This document shows positions 52,483 to 61,561 of a DNA stretch of 64,000 bases, piece after piece; positions within the stretch are counted from its first letter, which is position 1; each line of letters starts with the position of its first letter. Source of the stretch: Stieleria magnilauensis (GTDB lineage Bacteria; Planctomycetota; Planctomycetia; Pirellulales; Pirellulaceae). The notes under the pieces are model-generated. The model was given only the letters and a program-made list of their open reading frames with translations, was not told the DNA's origin and made no database searches. Where the stretch lies: positions 8,558,233-8,622,232 of the forward strand of contig CP036432.1 in assembly GCA_007753675.1 (NCBI GenBank), written 5' to 3'. A program made the translations under genes and the position numbers.

Positions 52483-53952
52483 TCAGCTGACCTGTGCGAA
52501 TCCAGACCACTTGGATGCCAGCACGCGTTCGGCCGCTTGCTGTCCGCTGCGAATGCAATGCGGAATGCCGACGCCGTGATAGGCGTTGCCGGCCAGTTCC
52601 AGACGGGGATGTTTCGCGGCAAGCTGTTCGATTCCTTGCACACGTTGCGCGTGCCCGAGCACGCATTGCGGCATCGCGCGATGCCAACGCTTGATTCGCG
52701 AAAACAACGGCGGCTTGTTGACTTGCATCAATTGACGTAGTTCGTCTTGCACGGTTTGCACAATCGTTTCGTCGGACCACTGCATCACTTCCTCGCGGCA
52801 GGCTCCGCCGAGAAACGCCCGCAACAAGACTTTGCCTTCGGGGGCCCGACCGGCATACTTCACACTGCTGAACGTGCAAGCCAACACGGGCCGCTGTTCG
52901 ACATGCGGCACGAGGAATCCAAAATTGTCGGGCTCACCGGGAAACGCATCGCGATCGTAGGCGAGATTCACTACGACACATCCCGCGTACGGAATCTCGT
53001 TCAACGCTTGCGAGAGTTCTGGATCGGTTGTCCGTAAGATCGAACCCGCGTGATGCGCCGGTACGGCCAGGATCACCGACGAATACTCTTCGCGTCGCGT
53101 TTCTCGGGATTCGGTTTGCTTGATTTGCATCGCCCAACCGTTGTCACGGCGTGACAGTGAGAGCACTTGATGGTTGGTGCGCACGTCGCATCGGCCCAAC
53201 TCAGATGCCAACGCATCGATCGCGCTGCCCAAGCCGTGCCGCGGCGCGACGAACAAACTGTACTCGGGTCCGCCGGCGGCTGGATTTGGGGGCTTCGTTC
53301 GCGGGGCTGCCGCTCGTAGCGTTTTGGCACCCGCGCGCGCCGCCTTGATCAGACTGCCGTACTTGGATTCCATCTCCACAAACTGCGGAAAGGTCGCGTT
53401 GATGCTGAGCTGTTCCGGGTCGCCCATGTAAATCCCGCCGGCGAGCGGTTGGACGAGGCGCTGGAATGCTTCACGGCCCAGTCGGCGGCACGCAAAGGCA
53501 GCCAAGCTCTCGTCATCTGAACCATGACGCCTGGGAATCAAACGTTCGGCGGCGAGTCGGACTTTGCCGCGCCAGCTGAGAATCGGCGTCGTCACCATCG
53601 GCCAGATTCGCTGCGGTGCCATCACCGCCAAGCCGTCGGGCAAGCGTTCCAAACGCCCGCGACAGACCACGTCGACTCCAGGGTGCGATGAATTGGTATT
53701 GATCAGCTGGTCAGACAGGCCGATGTCGCGAAACAGGTTCACGGCCAAGGGCATTCGGCTGAGAACACTATCGGGACCGAGTTCGATGCAAAAGCCGTCG
53801 GTCTGTTCGGTTTGCAAGACGCCGCCCAACCGATCGCTCGCTTCGAACACGGTGATCTCAAGTGAAGCGTCCGATCGACTCAACTGATGAGCGGCGGCCA
53901 AGCCGCTGATCCCCCCACCGACAATGGCGACGCGATGTTTGATCTGGTTCAT
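52483..53952 (-). CDS. hemG: Protoporphyrinogen oxidase (HemG/HemY-type flavoprotein)
   Basis: The 489-residue FAD enzyme oxidises protoporphyrinogen IX (or coproporphyrinogen III) in heme synthesis. The N-terminal dinucleotide fold is VAIVGGGISGLAAAHQLSR, followed by FEASDRLGGVLQTEQTDGFCIELGPDSVLS. FAD- and substrate-region motifs include PLAGGIYMGDPEQLS and the C-terminal LELAGNAYHGVGIPHCIRSGQQAAERV. Its start overlaps the stop of the radical SAM gene by 4 bases, so the two form one transcript, which strongly links them to tetrapyrrole metabolism. The exact substrate (proto- versus copro-) cannot be read from sequence alone. Confidence 0.9.
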   Translation of the reverse strand: MNQIKHRVAIVGGGISGLAAAHQLSRSDASLEITVFEASDRLGGVLQTEQTDGFCIELGPDSVLSRMPLAVNLFRDIGLSDQLINTNSSHPGVDVVCRGRLERLPDGLAVMAPQRIWPMVTTPILSWRGKVRLAAERLIPRRHGSDDESLAAFACRRLGREAFQRLVQPLAGGIYMGDPEQLSINATFPQFVEMESKYGSLIKAARAGAKTLRAAAPRTKPPNPAAGGPEYSLFVAPRHGLGSAIDALASELGRCDVRTNHQVLSLSRRDNGWAMQIKQTESRETRREEYSSVILAVPAHHAGSILRTTDPELSQALNEIPYAGCVVVNLAYDRDAFPGEPDNFGFLVPHVEQRPVLACTFSSVKYAGRAPEGKVLLRAFLGGACREEVMQWSDETIVQTVQDELRQLMQVNKPPLFSRIKRWHRAMPQCVLGHAQRVQGIEQLAAKHPRLELAGNAYHGVGIPHCIRSGQQAAERVLASKWSGFAQVS

Positions 53953-55046
53953 GAAAGGTTCGCCACGACGTCGGTTTCAATCGGCGAGTAGACGCAATCC
54001 GGTTCGCTGGCCAACGGGTCGCCGAAGACGGCATAGGCACGCGATCGGCTGCCGCCGCAAGCGTCTCGATACTCGCACACGCCGCACTTGCCACTGAATT
54101 GTTCCGGGTCGCGCAGCGAACGAAAGGTCGGATGATTTTGATAGGTGTCGACCACGCTATCGTTGGGAAAGCGTCCGCATCGCAGCGGCAGGAATCCGGC
54201 CGGATAGATTTCACCGGTGTGACTGACAAACATGATGCCCTTGCCGTCGCCGACGCCCAGCGGTGCACGCCGTCGTCGTCCGGGATGGGACGAGGCCAAC
54301 GGGTCGCCTCCGCGTTCGATCACATAGCGCCGATAGTGTGGCGCTTCGGTCGTTTTGATCCCATAGGGTTGCCGTTGCGACTGCGTCCACAGTTTTTCGA
54401 AGACCTGCTCGTATTCTTCCGCCGAAATTCGCTCCTCCATCGTGCCGCGTCCTACCGGTACCAGGAAAAAGACCGACCACATCATGATCTGTTGATCGGC
54501 GAAAAGCTCCGCCATGGCATCGACTTGGTGCACGTTGCGGCGCGTGATCGTCGTGTTGACTTGGACCGGCAATTCCAACTCACGCGCATCGGCCAACATC
54601 CGCAGCGTCCGCTCAAAGCTGCCTTCCCAGCCTCGAAACGCGTCGTGCGTCTCGGCGTCGCTGCCGTCCAGGCTGATGCCCAACACACTGACACCGGCAT
54701 CGCGGGCCTGCTGCAGCGCTTCGCGCGTGGCCAGAGGTGTCGCCGACGGTGTCAGCGCGATTTGCAATCCCTTGTCGCGGGCGTAGCGAATCAAAACCAA
54801 AAGATCGGCGCGTTTCAACGGATCGCCGCCGGTGAACACAACGACCGGCGGGCGAGGAAAGCTCGCGACCTGGTCCAACAACGCCCGTGACTGCACCGGT
54901 GTCAGCTGTTGCGGGTCGGCGATCGGTTGCGCAGAAGCTCGGCAATGTTGGCAGGCCAGATCGCACGCCTGCGTCACTTCATAATAAAACATCAGTGGGG
55001 CGCTGCCGAAATCGACTTGCCCGTAGTCAGCATGGGGATGGGGCAT
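53949..55046 (-). CDS. Radical SAM/SPASM protein, TIGR04053-like (heme-associated)
   Basis: The 365-residue radical SAM enzyme has the cluster motif CDLACQHC (Cys28, Cys32, Cys35) in YYEVTQACDLACQHCRA. It continues FTGGDPLKRADLLVLIRYAR and LGISLDGSDAETHDAFRGWEGSF. The C-terminal KCGVCEYRDACGGSRSRAYA...PDC is a SPASM-like extra cluster region. Relatives are AhbD/NirJ-type heme enzymes and the TIGR04053 family. The 4-base overlap with hemG supports a role in heme or siroheme-type modification. The real reaction is not known. Confidence 0.85.
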   Translation of the reverse strand: MPHPHADYGQVDFGSAPLMFYYEVTQACDLACQHCRASAQPIADPQQLTPVQSRALLDQVASFPRPPVVVFTGGDPLKRADLLVLIRYARDKGLQIALTPSATPLATREALQQARDAGVSVLGISLDGSDAETHDAFRGWEGSFERTLRMLADARELELPVQVNTTITRRNVHQVDAMAELFADQQIMMWSVFFLVPVGRGTMEERISAEEYEQVFEKLWTQSQRQPYGIKTTEAPHYRRYVIERGGDPLASSHPGRRRRAPLGVGDGKGIMFVSHTGEIYPAGFLPLRCGRFPNDSVVDTYQNHPTFRSLRDPEQFSGKCGVCEYRDACGGSRSRAYAVFGDPLASEPDCVYSPIETDVVANLS

Positions 55047-55152
55047 GAAAGTGGCAAGTTGCTAAAAGTGATCTGCCGGGATTCTGATTCGCAATGTGGC
55101 GTGTCCGTGACTGGAAAGTCGTTGGGGCGCCAGAACCGGAAAGGCGAGAGAG

Positions 55153-55216
55153 TTGGTCAAAAGCTGGGTTGGTCAAAAAATGGGTTGGTCAAAAAATGGG
55201 TTGGTCAAAAAATGGG
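55153..55216. repeat. Four tandem 16-bp repeats in an intergenic gap
   Basis: Four copies of TTGGTCAAAAAATGGG (the first reads AAAGCTGGG) run head to tail at 55153-55216. They lie between the start of the radical SAM gene (leftward) and the stop of the oxidoreductase. They could be a protein-binding array or a slippage-prone spacer. There are no spacers between units, so this is not a CRISPR. Confidence 0.85.
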
Positions 55217-55298
55217 GCGTGCAAAAATGGCGGGCTGGTGGGGTGTGACGTGACTAAGGGGCTCGCCTGGCGGGCGAGCCCATGTGTTTGGCCTGGGA

Positions 55299-56660
55299 CT
55301 AGAGTTCGACCCACTCGCCGGCTTCGGGCGGCGGGAAGAATCCGTTTTCATCGGCTTTCACCGGCGGCGGGCTGTCTTCGGTCAGATCGTCCAGGTAGTC
55401 ACAGAATTGGAAATCGGACTGGGTGACTTCGTCCCACGTCACGGTTCGATTCAAGTGCGCCGCCGCTCGGCCCATCAGCGAAGCAAAATCGGCGTACACC
55501 GCCCGCTTGCCTTCGTTGTGGGGCAGGTCGTTGCGGATACTGTGAATGAAGTCGATCCATTCGTAGTCCCAGGGATTTTCGGCATCCGGTGCCGGCGTCC
55601 ATTCGATGTTGTCTTTGGCGATCCGATGGTCTTTGAACATGTGGACGGTCGCCTTGTGAACGTTGCCGGAGAACTGCCCCGCTTTCTTGCTGCAATGAAC
55701 GTAGGTGGCGAAGTCGTTGTCGCCGTTCTTGGCCCGACGGAAGCCGCAAAATGCTTTTTGGCCATTGGGGAACGTGTACTCCATCGAATAGATGTCGTTG
55801 TTCTGGCCACGGTCTTCACTGTTGACTTCGCGACCGCCCATCCCGTGACAGCTGGTGGGCCAATCGTCCATCAACCAACAGCATTCGTCGATCTGGTGAA
55901 TCAAGTTGTCGACCATGTGTCCGGAGCCGACCCACATCAGTTGGGCCTTGCCGAACTTGAGTTGTTCGCCGAACAGGTTGGACTTGTCACGTTGGTCGCC
56001 CAGCCAGCGCCGTCCGGTCAGTCGGTTCGCCCGGATGTACGACAGCTCGCCCATTTCGCCGCTGGCGATTTTGTCGATCAAGGCGGCGCGTGCCGGCGAG
56101 TGTCGGCATTGCAGTCCGGCCGCGATCTTGACGCCGTTTTGTTCGGCCAGTTCAGCGGCCTGGAGCATCCGCCGCAGACCCACCGGGTCCGGCGAGAACG
56201 GTTTTTCCATGAAGACGTTGATGCCTTTTTGGACGGCGTATTCGACGTGTACCGGGCGGATGTAGGCCCGCGTCGTACACAGTGCGACGTCGCCGGGACG
56301 CAGCGTGTCGATCGCAGCCTTGTAGGCCTGGAACCCAAGAAACTGTCGGTCCTTGGAGACATTGATGCCGTCGGGGAATTTTCTCGCCAGCGGTTTGAGC
56401 GAATTCTGGATCTTGCTGGCCTCCAAATCCGCAACGGCGTACAGTTCGATCGGCCCTTGATTGCTGGTGTTGAGGGCGTTGACGACGGCGCCGTTGCCGC
56501 GTCCGCCACAGCCGATCAATGCCAAACGGATCGTGTTGTTTTCACCTGCGTGGACCGCCGGAATGGTGTGCCCGAAGATCGTTGCGCCGACCGCCGCGGC
56601 ACCGGATCGTTGAATGAATTGGCGACGGGACGTTTCGGAGGAGGTTTGGGGTTGGGCCAT
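55299..56660 (-). CDS. Gfo/Idh/MocA-family oxidoreductase with Tat signal
   Basis: The 453-residue NAD(P)-linked enzyme carries a twin-arginine leader (ETSRRQFIQRSGAAAVGATIFG), marking export. The Rossmann fold follows: IRLALIGCGGRGNGAVVNAL. Family markers include the EKP-type motif (INVFMEKPFSPDP) and AAGLQCRHSPARAALIDKIASG. This planctomycete clade acts on sugar-like substrates, as inferred from the family; the true substrate is unknown. It is a single gene, transcribed leftward, with an isolated promoter region upstream of 56660. Confidence 0.9.
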   Translation of the reverse strand: MAQPQTSSETSRRQFIQRSGAAAVGATIFGHTIPAVHAGENNTIRLALIGCGGRGNGAVVNALNTSNQGPIELYAVADLEASKIQNSLKPLARKFPDGINVSKDRQFLGFQAYKAAIDTLRPGDVALCTTRAYIRPVHVEYAVQKGINVFMEKPFSPDPVGLRRMLQAAELAEQNGVKIAAGLQCRHSPARAALIDKIASGEMGELSYIRANRLTGRRWLGDQRDKSNLFGEQLKFGKAQLMWVGSGHMVDNLIHQIDECCWLMDDWPTSCHGMGGREVNSEDRGQNNDIYSMEYTFPNGQKAFCGFRRAKNGDNDFATYVHCSKKAGQFSGNVHKATVHMFKDHRIAKDNIEWTPAPDAENPWDYEWIDFIHSIRNDLPHNEGKRAVYADFASLMGRAAAHLNRTVTWDEVTQSDFQFCDYLDDLTEDSPPPVKADENGFFPPPEAGEWVEL

Positions 56661-57165
56661 GGTTAACTCCTAACCATCAAATGGGGATGGGGGTGGGCAG
56701 CGGGCGCGGCGTCGCTGCCGGCCGAACAAGCCGGGCACGACCACGCCGGATCCGAAGGTGAATGCCGATCAAAGGATGCAAATGGCGTTCCAGGAGGCCT
56801 GGTTTGGCGAACGGGAATGTCACCACCGAGAGATCGAGCCGCACGCGTCAGACGGTGATTCGGCCATTTTTAGCGGTCTTTCGATCCGTGGAAGCGCACC
56901 GGCGCCGCTGCGACAGGACGCACACGTTCGCGTTGATCCGATGCTCCGGATCGCACGCCTGTGCGAAACACCGAATGCGCCGGGGGGCGACGGCGTGATG
57001 CCACGTGCGTTGGCACCGCAGGTCTTAGCGGAACGGCGCGAGCGGCCTGTCGGTTTAGTGTATCCACAAAACGAGGGGAGGTGGCTTAGTAGGCATCGTC
57101 ACGATGTTTGCTATTCTTGGCGGATCGTCGTCGCGATTCACTTCTCACGCAGGGAGGCTTGCCCA
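56661..57165. other. Intergenic region upstream of the IS1182-type transposase
   Basis: I see no gene. An open frame runs through on the + strand into the transposase, but its sequence is unlike a transposase and has no clear start. A REP-like arm, CGGAACGGCGCGAGCGG at about 57030, has its inverted partner (CGACAGGCCGCGAGCCG) at about 59028, on the far side of the transposase. Confidence 0.5.
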
Positions 57166-58875
57166 GTGAGCCAGAGACAACCCAAGACCAGCTATTGGCA
57201 GGAAGCTCCTACACCACGCGGGCAACTGGTCCTCATTCCCACCGCCCTGGAGGAACTCATCCCTCAGGATCATCCCGTTCGCTTGGTCGACGAGATTCTC
57301 GATCAGATGGACTGGACTGATTGGGAGGCGGCCTACAACGGCGGATTCGGTCAGCCGCCGATCCATCCCAGCGTAATGGCAAAGATCCTGCTGTTTGCCA
57401 TGATTCGGCGAATCCGATCCAGCCGGAACATTGAATACGAACTCAAGCATTCGATCGATTTTATCTGGCTTAGCAGCGGTCGCCGCATCGATCACAGCAC
57501 GATCAGCGACTTCCGCCGAAACAATAGTGATGCAGTCAAAGGCATCTTCAAACAAATGGTCAAGCTGGCGATCAACCTGGGGATCGCCAATCTCTCGGAA
57601 CTGTGCATCGACGGCACACGCATCCTGGCTGACGCCAACAAATACAAGACTTGGACGGCCAAACGATTAGCCAAAGCACTCGAAGAACTTGACGCGCAAA
57701 TTGATGAGGCCCTGGAAACCTTCGAAGTCAACGACGCATGCGACGAAGATCTCATCGGCCAGGACGTTTCGGCGGACCGCCTCCCCGCCGCCGTCGCCAA
57801 CTTGAAGTCACGCCGCTCACAACTGGCCGCTCATCTGGAGACGGTCAATGCGATGGACGAAGTCCGCAGGAAAAATGGGACGAAGGGCCCCGCCCAGTTA
57901 CCCAAGACTGACACGGACAGTCGCATTCTTCCCAATAAGGAGGGTGGTTACGCAGCCAACTTTACTCCGATGGCGACGACCGAAACGCAGAGCGGCCTGA
58001 TCGTTGCGGCGGACGTCTTGATCGGCAACGTCGAACACCACGAATTTGCCACCATCGTCGACTGTGTGGCCAACGACTTTGGAATTGACATTAAGCGAGT
58101 CATGGCTGACTCGGCTTACACGACGGGCAAAAACCTCACTGCGGCTGAGGAAAAACAGATCGAACTGATTGGCCCGCTTGCCGAAACCAATCGCGAGAAC
58201 AACCCTGCCGAGCGTTCGGATTTGACTGAGCCCGTTGCCGCCGATCAGATTGATCAGTTGCCGGTTAATCCACAAACCAAACGATTTGACAAAGCAGCGT
58301 TTGTGTACGACGAAGCGAACGACTGCTATTACTGCCCGGCAGGCAAAGTGCTTTCACATCGGACGACCGAGAACACGACGCATGGCGACGGCTCTCCGGT
58401 GCAGCGAAAGGTTTACACCTGTTTTGAATGCGAGGGCTGCACGCTGGCTGGGCGTTGTCGCAAGAACGTGAAGCCAAAAGACGAGGCAAGCAGCAGCGAG
58501 GCATCGTCCCAGGAGTCCAGCGAAGCGACCTCGTCGGACAAGCGAGCGGGCAAGCGACGTGGTCGCAAGCCTGGCCCGCCACGTGGTCGCGAGACGATGC
58601 ATGATGAGCATGAAGGAGCGCGACGTCGGCAGCGTGCGCGAATGGAAACGCCTGCAGCCAAAGAGGCTTACTCTCGTCGTCAGCATTTCGGTGAAACGCC
58701 TTTCGCCGTGATCAAGAGCACGCTTGATATGCGGCGATTCCTGCTTCGAGGTATCGCAGGTGTGAATCAAGAATGGCGCTGGGCGGCGACCGGATTCAAT
58801 CTGAAGAAAATCATGAGTTACTTGGCGAAGCTGCGCGCCGCCGCGGCGACACAATCGCTCGGAACAGCAAACTAG
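57166..58875 (+). CDS. IS1182-family transposase
   Basis: The 569-residue DDE transposase starts at GTG 57166, preceded by AGGGAGG. This start gives the family N-terminus (SQRQPKTSYWQEAPTPRGQLVLIP...LIPQDHPVRLVDEILDQMD). HPSVMAKILLFAMIRRIRSSRNIEYE and SIDFIWLSSGRRIDHSTISDFRRNN are standard. The catalytic core includes LCIDGTRILADANKYKTW and DSAYTTGKNL; a Cys cluster (CFECEGCTLAGRC) follows. The Ser/Glu-rich linker near residues 440-470 is variable. The gene is complete. I could not identify the inverted repeats of the element. Confidence 0.92.
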   Translation: MSQRQPKTSYWQEAPTPRGQLVLIPTALEELIPQDHPVRLVDEILDQMDWTDWEAAYNGGFGQPPIHPSVMAKILLFAMIRRIRSSRNIEYELKHSIDFIWLSSGRRIDHSTISDFRRNNSDAVKGIFKQMVKLAINLGIANLSELCIDGTRILADANKYKTWTAKRLAKALEELDAQIDEALETFEVNDACDEDLIGQDVSADRLPAAVANLKSRRSQLAAHLETVNAMDEVRRKNGTKGPAQLPKTDTDSRILPNKEGGYAANFTPMATTETQSGLIVAADVLIGNVEHHEFATIVDCVANDFGIDIKRVMADSAYTTGKNLTAAEEKQIELIGPLAETNRENNPAERSDLTEPVAADQIDQLPVNPQTKRFDKAAFVYDEANDCYYCPAGKVLSHRTTENTTHGDGSPVQRKVYTCFECEGCTLAGRCRKNVKPKDEASSSEASSQESSEATSSDKRAGKRRGRKPGPPRGRETMHDEHEGARRRQRARMETPAAKEAYSRRQHFGETPFAVIKSTLDMRRFLLRGIAGVNQEWRWAATGFNLKKIMSYLAKLRAAAATQSLGTAN

Positions 58876-59379
58876 GGGAGATAGGGGGCATTTCGAACGA
58901 AATCCGCCACAAGCGAACGCCACGATCCCGTCAACACGCTTACCAACGACTCTGGATGCCCCGCATAGCACCATAAAAGCCTCGTCCGGAACCAAAATCG
59001 AATCAACCGTCCCCAGGAACTAAATCGACAGGCCGCGAGCCGTCCGGTGTCGGCTTGACAGACCGGAGGGCTCGCGCCCCTACCGCTCAATCGACAAGGC
59101 ACTTCGTTTGTTGTCAAAGGGTCGCGTCGGCGATTCCAGTCTCCCGGAGGGCTGACAGCTTTCGCGACGTTTGGCTGAGATTCCTTCTCTCGGAACCAGC
59201 GACGGGGAGATCAGATCGCTACATTGTGGTCTACCAACATGCTTGTCACGTTGGATTGGCCGCGTTAGACGATCGGGCGATGCGGCGAGAAGACGCCACG
59301 GGGCGGACGCTCGTGGCTGGCTCCCGATCACGCTCTCCTCCGGACTCATTCACGCCTTTCGGGCATCAGGGACAATCTT
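58876..59379. repeat. Intergenic region with a REP-like repeat
   Basis: About 500 bases without a gene. The unit GACCGGAGGGCTCGCGCC... followed by TACCGCTCAATCGACAAGG (59061-59100) matches the repeat near 10.05 kb and its inverse near 10.18 kb. A related palindrome, CGACAGGCCGCGAGCCGTCC, is at 59028-59047. The promoter of the downstream symporter must lie here, but I see no clear consensus. Confidence 0.6.
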
Positions 59380-61014
59380 GTGTATTTGGTCACTCTTCTC
59401 TCGTTCCTTTTTTTCACGGGACTTGTCGGCCTGTGTACGTGGTGGATCACTCGCAAAGACGACCACGGCAGCAGCACCGGTTACTTTTTGGGCGGGCGTT
59501 CGCTGACGTTTCCGCTGATCGCGGGCTCGCTGCTGCTGACGAATCTCTCCACCGAACAAATGGTCGGGCTCAACGGAGCGGCCTTCACCGACGGACTGTG
59601 CGTGATGGTCTGGGAGGTCGTCTGTGTGGTGGCGCTGGTGTTCATGGCGTGGTTCTTTCTGCCACGGTTTTTGCGCAGCGGTGTTGCCACGGTTCCGCAG
59701 TACCTGGAGATCCGTTTTGACCATCAAACCCAGGTGATCACCAACCTGATTTTCCTGTTGGCCTACGTCGGCATTTTGTTGCCCATCATCCTCTACACCG
59801 GCGCGACGGGGATGGTCGGCATTTTGGATGTGCCTTCGATGCTGGGCAGTCTGCCCGAAAGCGTGGGAATGGAACCGGGCACCCTGGCGTTGTGGTTGAT
59901 CGTCTGGGCGGTGGGGCTGATCGGTTCGGTGTACGCCTTGTTCGGCGGGCTGCGCACCGTCGCGGTTTCCGACACGATCAACGGCGTCGGGCTGCTGGTC
60001 GGCGGCTTCATGATCACCGTCTTTGCCCTCGCACAACTCGGAGGCGACGGCGGGATCTCCGAAGGCGCGAACCTGCTGGTGGAACAACAACGTGATCGAT
60101 TCAATTCGGTCGGCGGCGAAAACAGCTCGGTACCGTTCGGCACCATTTTTAGCGGCATCTTTTTGCTGAACTTGTTTTACTGGACCACCAATCAGCAAAT
60201 CATCCAGCGGACCTTCGGCGCTAGCAGCCTGGCCGAAGGTCAAAAAGGCGTCTTGTTGACCGGCGCGTTAAAACTGCTCGGGCCGCTTTACTTGGTCATC
60301 CCCGGCATGCTGGCGTACAGTTTGTTTGCCGGCGATGACATCAAGGCCGACCAGGCCTATGGCATGTTGGTCAACAAAGTGCTTCCCGCACCGCTGACGG
60401 GCTTCTTCGCCGCGGCGATGATCGGGGCGATTCTGTCCAGTTTCAACTCGGCGCTCAACAGTTCCTGCACGCTGTTCAGTCTGGGACTTTTTAAGAACGT
60501 GATCAAGAAGGATGCCAGCGAACAGGCTGTCGTCCGTTCGGGAAAAATCTTTGGATGGATCGTCGCGGTGGTCGCCATGTCGATCGCTCCGTTGCTGGCC
60601 AACACGACCAGCATCTTTGGCTACCTGCAAAAGATGAACGGCATGTACTTCATTCCCATCTTCGCGGTGGTGTTGGTCGGCATGCTGACCAAACGGGTTC
60701 CGCCGTTGGCGGCAAAGGTCGCGTTGATCGCCGGGTTTTCCGTCATCGCCATCGGGTACTTTGTGCATCCCTTCGACATCATTGTCGCGTCCCTGCACGA
60801 GTACCATTTCCTGGGAATCGTCTTCGCCTGGTTGCTGATTCTGATGCTGGTGATCGGCGAAATCAAACCGCGCGAGACGGAATTTGTGCAGGAGGATGTC
60901 GGCGCCGTGGACATGACGGCGTGGCGATTTGCCAAACCCGTCGGTCTACTGCTGATTGCGATCGTGTTTGCCATTTACACCACCATGGCTGATTTCTCGG
61001 TGCTCATGCAATGA
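59380..61014 (+). CDS. Sodium:solute symporter (SSS family)
   Basis: The 544-residue integral membrane protein has about 13-14 hydrophobic segments, from LVTLLSFLFFTGLVGLCTWW to the last one in the C-terminal VGLLLIAIVFAIYTTM. The start is GTG 59380. The family's first helices carry GYFLGGRSLTFPLIAGSLLLTNLSTEQMVG, and the LFYWTTNQQIIQRTFGASSLAEGQKG motif is typical of sugar-type (SglT-like) SSS members. Sodium-coupled uptake of a sugar or related solute is inferred; the substrate is not known. The gene is not clearly in an operon. Confidence 0.92.
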   Translation: MYLVTLLSFLFFTGLVGLCTWWITRKDDHGSSTGYFLGGRSLTFPLIAGSLLLTNLSTEQMVGLNGAAFTDGLCVMVWEVVCVVALVFMAWFFLPRFLRSGVATVPQYLEIRFDHQTQVITNLIFLLAYVGILLPIILYTGATGMVGILDVPSMLGSLPESVGMEPGTLALWLIVWAVGLIGSVYALFGGLRTVAVSDTINGVGLLVGGFMITVFALAQLGGDGGISEGANLLVEQQRDRFNSVGGENSSVPFGTIFSGIFLLNLFYWTTNQQIIQRTFGASSLAEGQKGVLLTGALKLLGPLYLVIPGMLAYSLFAGDDIKADQAYGMLVNKVLPAPLTGFFAAAMIGAILSSFNSALNSSCTLFSLGLFKNVIKKDASEQAVVRSGKIFGWIVAVVAMSIAPLLANTTSIFGYLQKMNGMYFIPIFAVVLVGMLTKRVPPLAAKVALIAGFSVIAIGYFVHPFDIIVASLHEYHFLGIVFAWLLILMLVIGEIKPRETEFVQEDVGAVDMTAWRFAKPVGLLLIAIVFAIYTTMADFSVLMQ

Positions 61015-61156
61015 TCTGAATCGTCGGCCCGGTCGCTGTGCGGCCTGTTGATTCAATGGAGACTGTGAAACGAAGGGTGAGCCGCTGGCCGTAAGGCCCA
61101 GGCATTGCGCTGTTCCCGGCCGCTCACGCGTCACGGCGGCCGAGACGGATGCGAGT

Positions 61157-61172
61157 TGGCACGCAAATTGCC
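61157..61172 (+). promoter_or_regulatory. Sigma-54 (RpoN) -24/-12 promoter of the P-II gene
   Basis: TGGCACGCAAATTGCC matches the consensus TGGCAC-N5-TTGC exactly in both elements and spacing. It lies about 50 bases before the ATG at 61223, so transcription would begin near 61183. Sigma-54 control of P-II genes by NtrC-type activators is well known, so this supports nitrogen regulation. Confidence 0.8.
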
Positions 61173-61222
61173 TCATTGATACAGAGAACTGAATCCAATC
61201 CCTTTCCCGGAGGAACTCTGCG

Positions 61223-61561
61223 ATGAAAATTGTTAGTGCGATCATCAATCCGTTGAAATTAGATGCCGTCAGGGATGCCCTGGCCGAGATCGGTGCGAAA
61301 GGAGCAACGGTGACCGAGGTGAAGGGTTACGGACACCAACGAGGGCATACGGAGATGTATCGGGGCGCGGTCGTGGACGTGAAGTTCAACCCGAAGGTCA
61401 AGCTGGAGGTCGCGATCGAAGACGCTTTGGTTGATCCGGTCATCGAGGCGATTTCCAAGGTTGCCAAGACGGGACACATCGGTGCCGGCAAGATCTTTGT
61501 CACACCCCTCGAACGCGTCGTACGAATTCGCACCGACGAAACCGGAGAAGCCGCCCTTTAA
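61223..61561 (+). CDS. P-II nitrogen regulatory protein (GlnB/GlnK family)
   Basis: The 112-residue trimer-forming signal protein is full length. TEVKGYGHQRGHTEMYRG is the T-loop base, with Gln39 conserved, and KTGHIGAGKIFV is the B-loop. The C-terminal RIRTDETGEAAL is typical. Position 51, the uridylylated Tyr of E. coli GlnB, is Val here (YRGAVVDVKF), and the B-loop Asp88 is Ala. ATP and 2-oxoglutarate sensing may persist, but Tyr51 uridylylation cannot occur. The start ATG is preceded by CGGAGGAAC. A sigma-54 promoter precedes it; no amtB is adjacent. Confidence 0.94.
   Translation: MKIVSAIINPLKLDAVRDALAEIGAKGATVTEVKGYGHQRGHTEMYRGAVVDVKFNPKVKLEVAIEDALVDPVIEAISKVAKTGHIGAGKIFVTPLERVVRIRTDETGEAAL

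Noticed and set aside
55153..55216. CRISPR-like array
   Set aside because: The 16-bp units are directly adjacent with no spacers and no cas genes are nearby.
56758..57165. In-frame N-terminal extension of the IS1182 transposase
   Set aside because: The sequence is not transposase-like, and GTG 57166 with AGGGAGG upstream gives the standard N-terminus.
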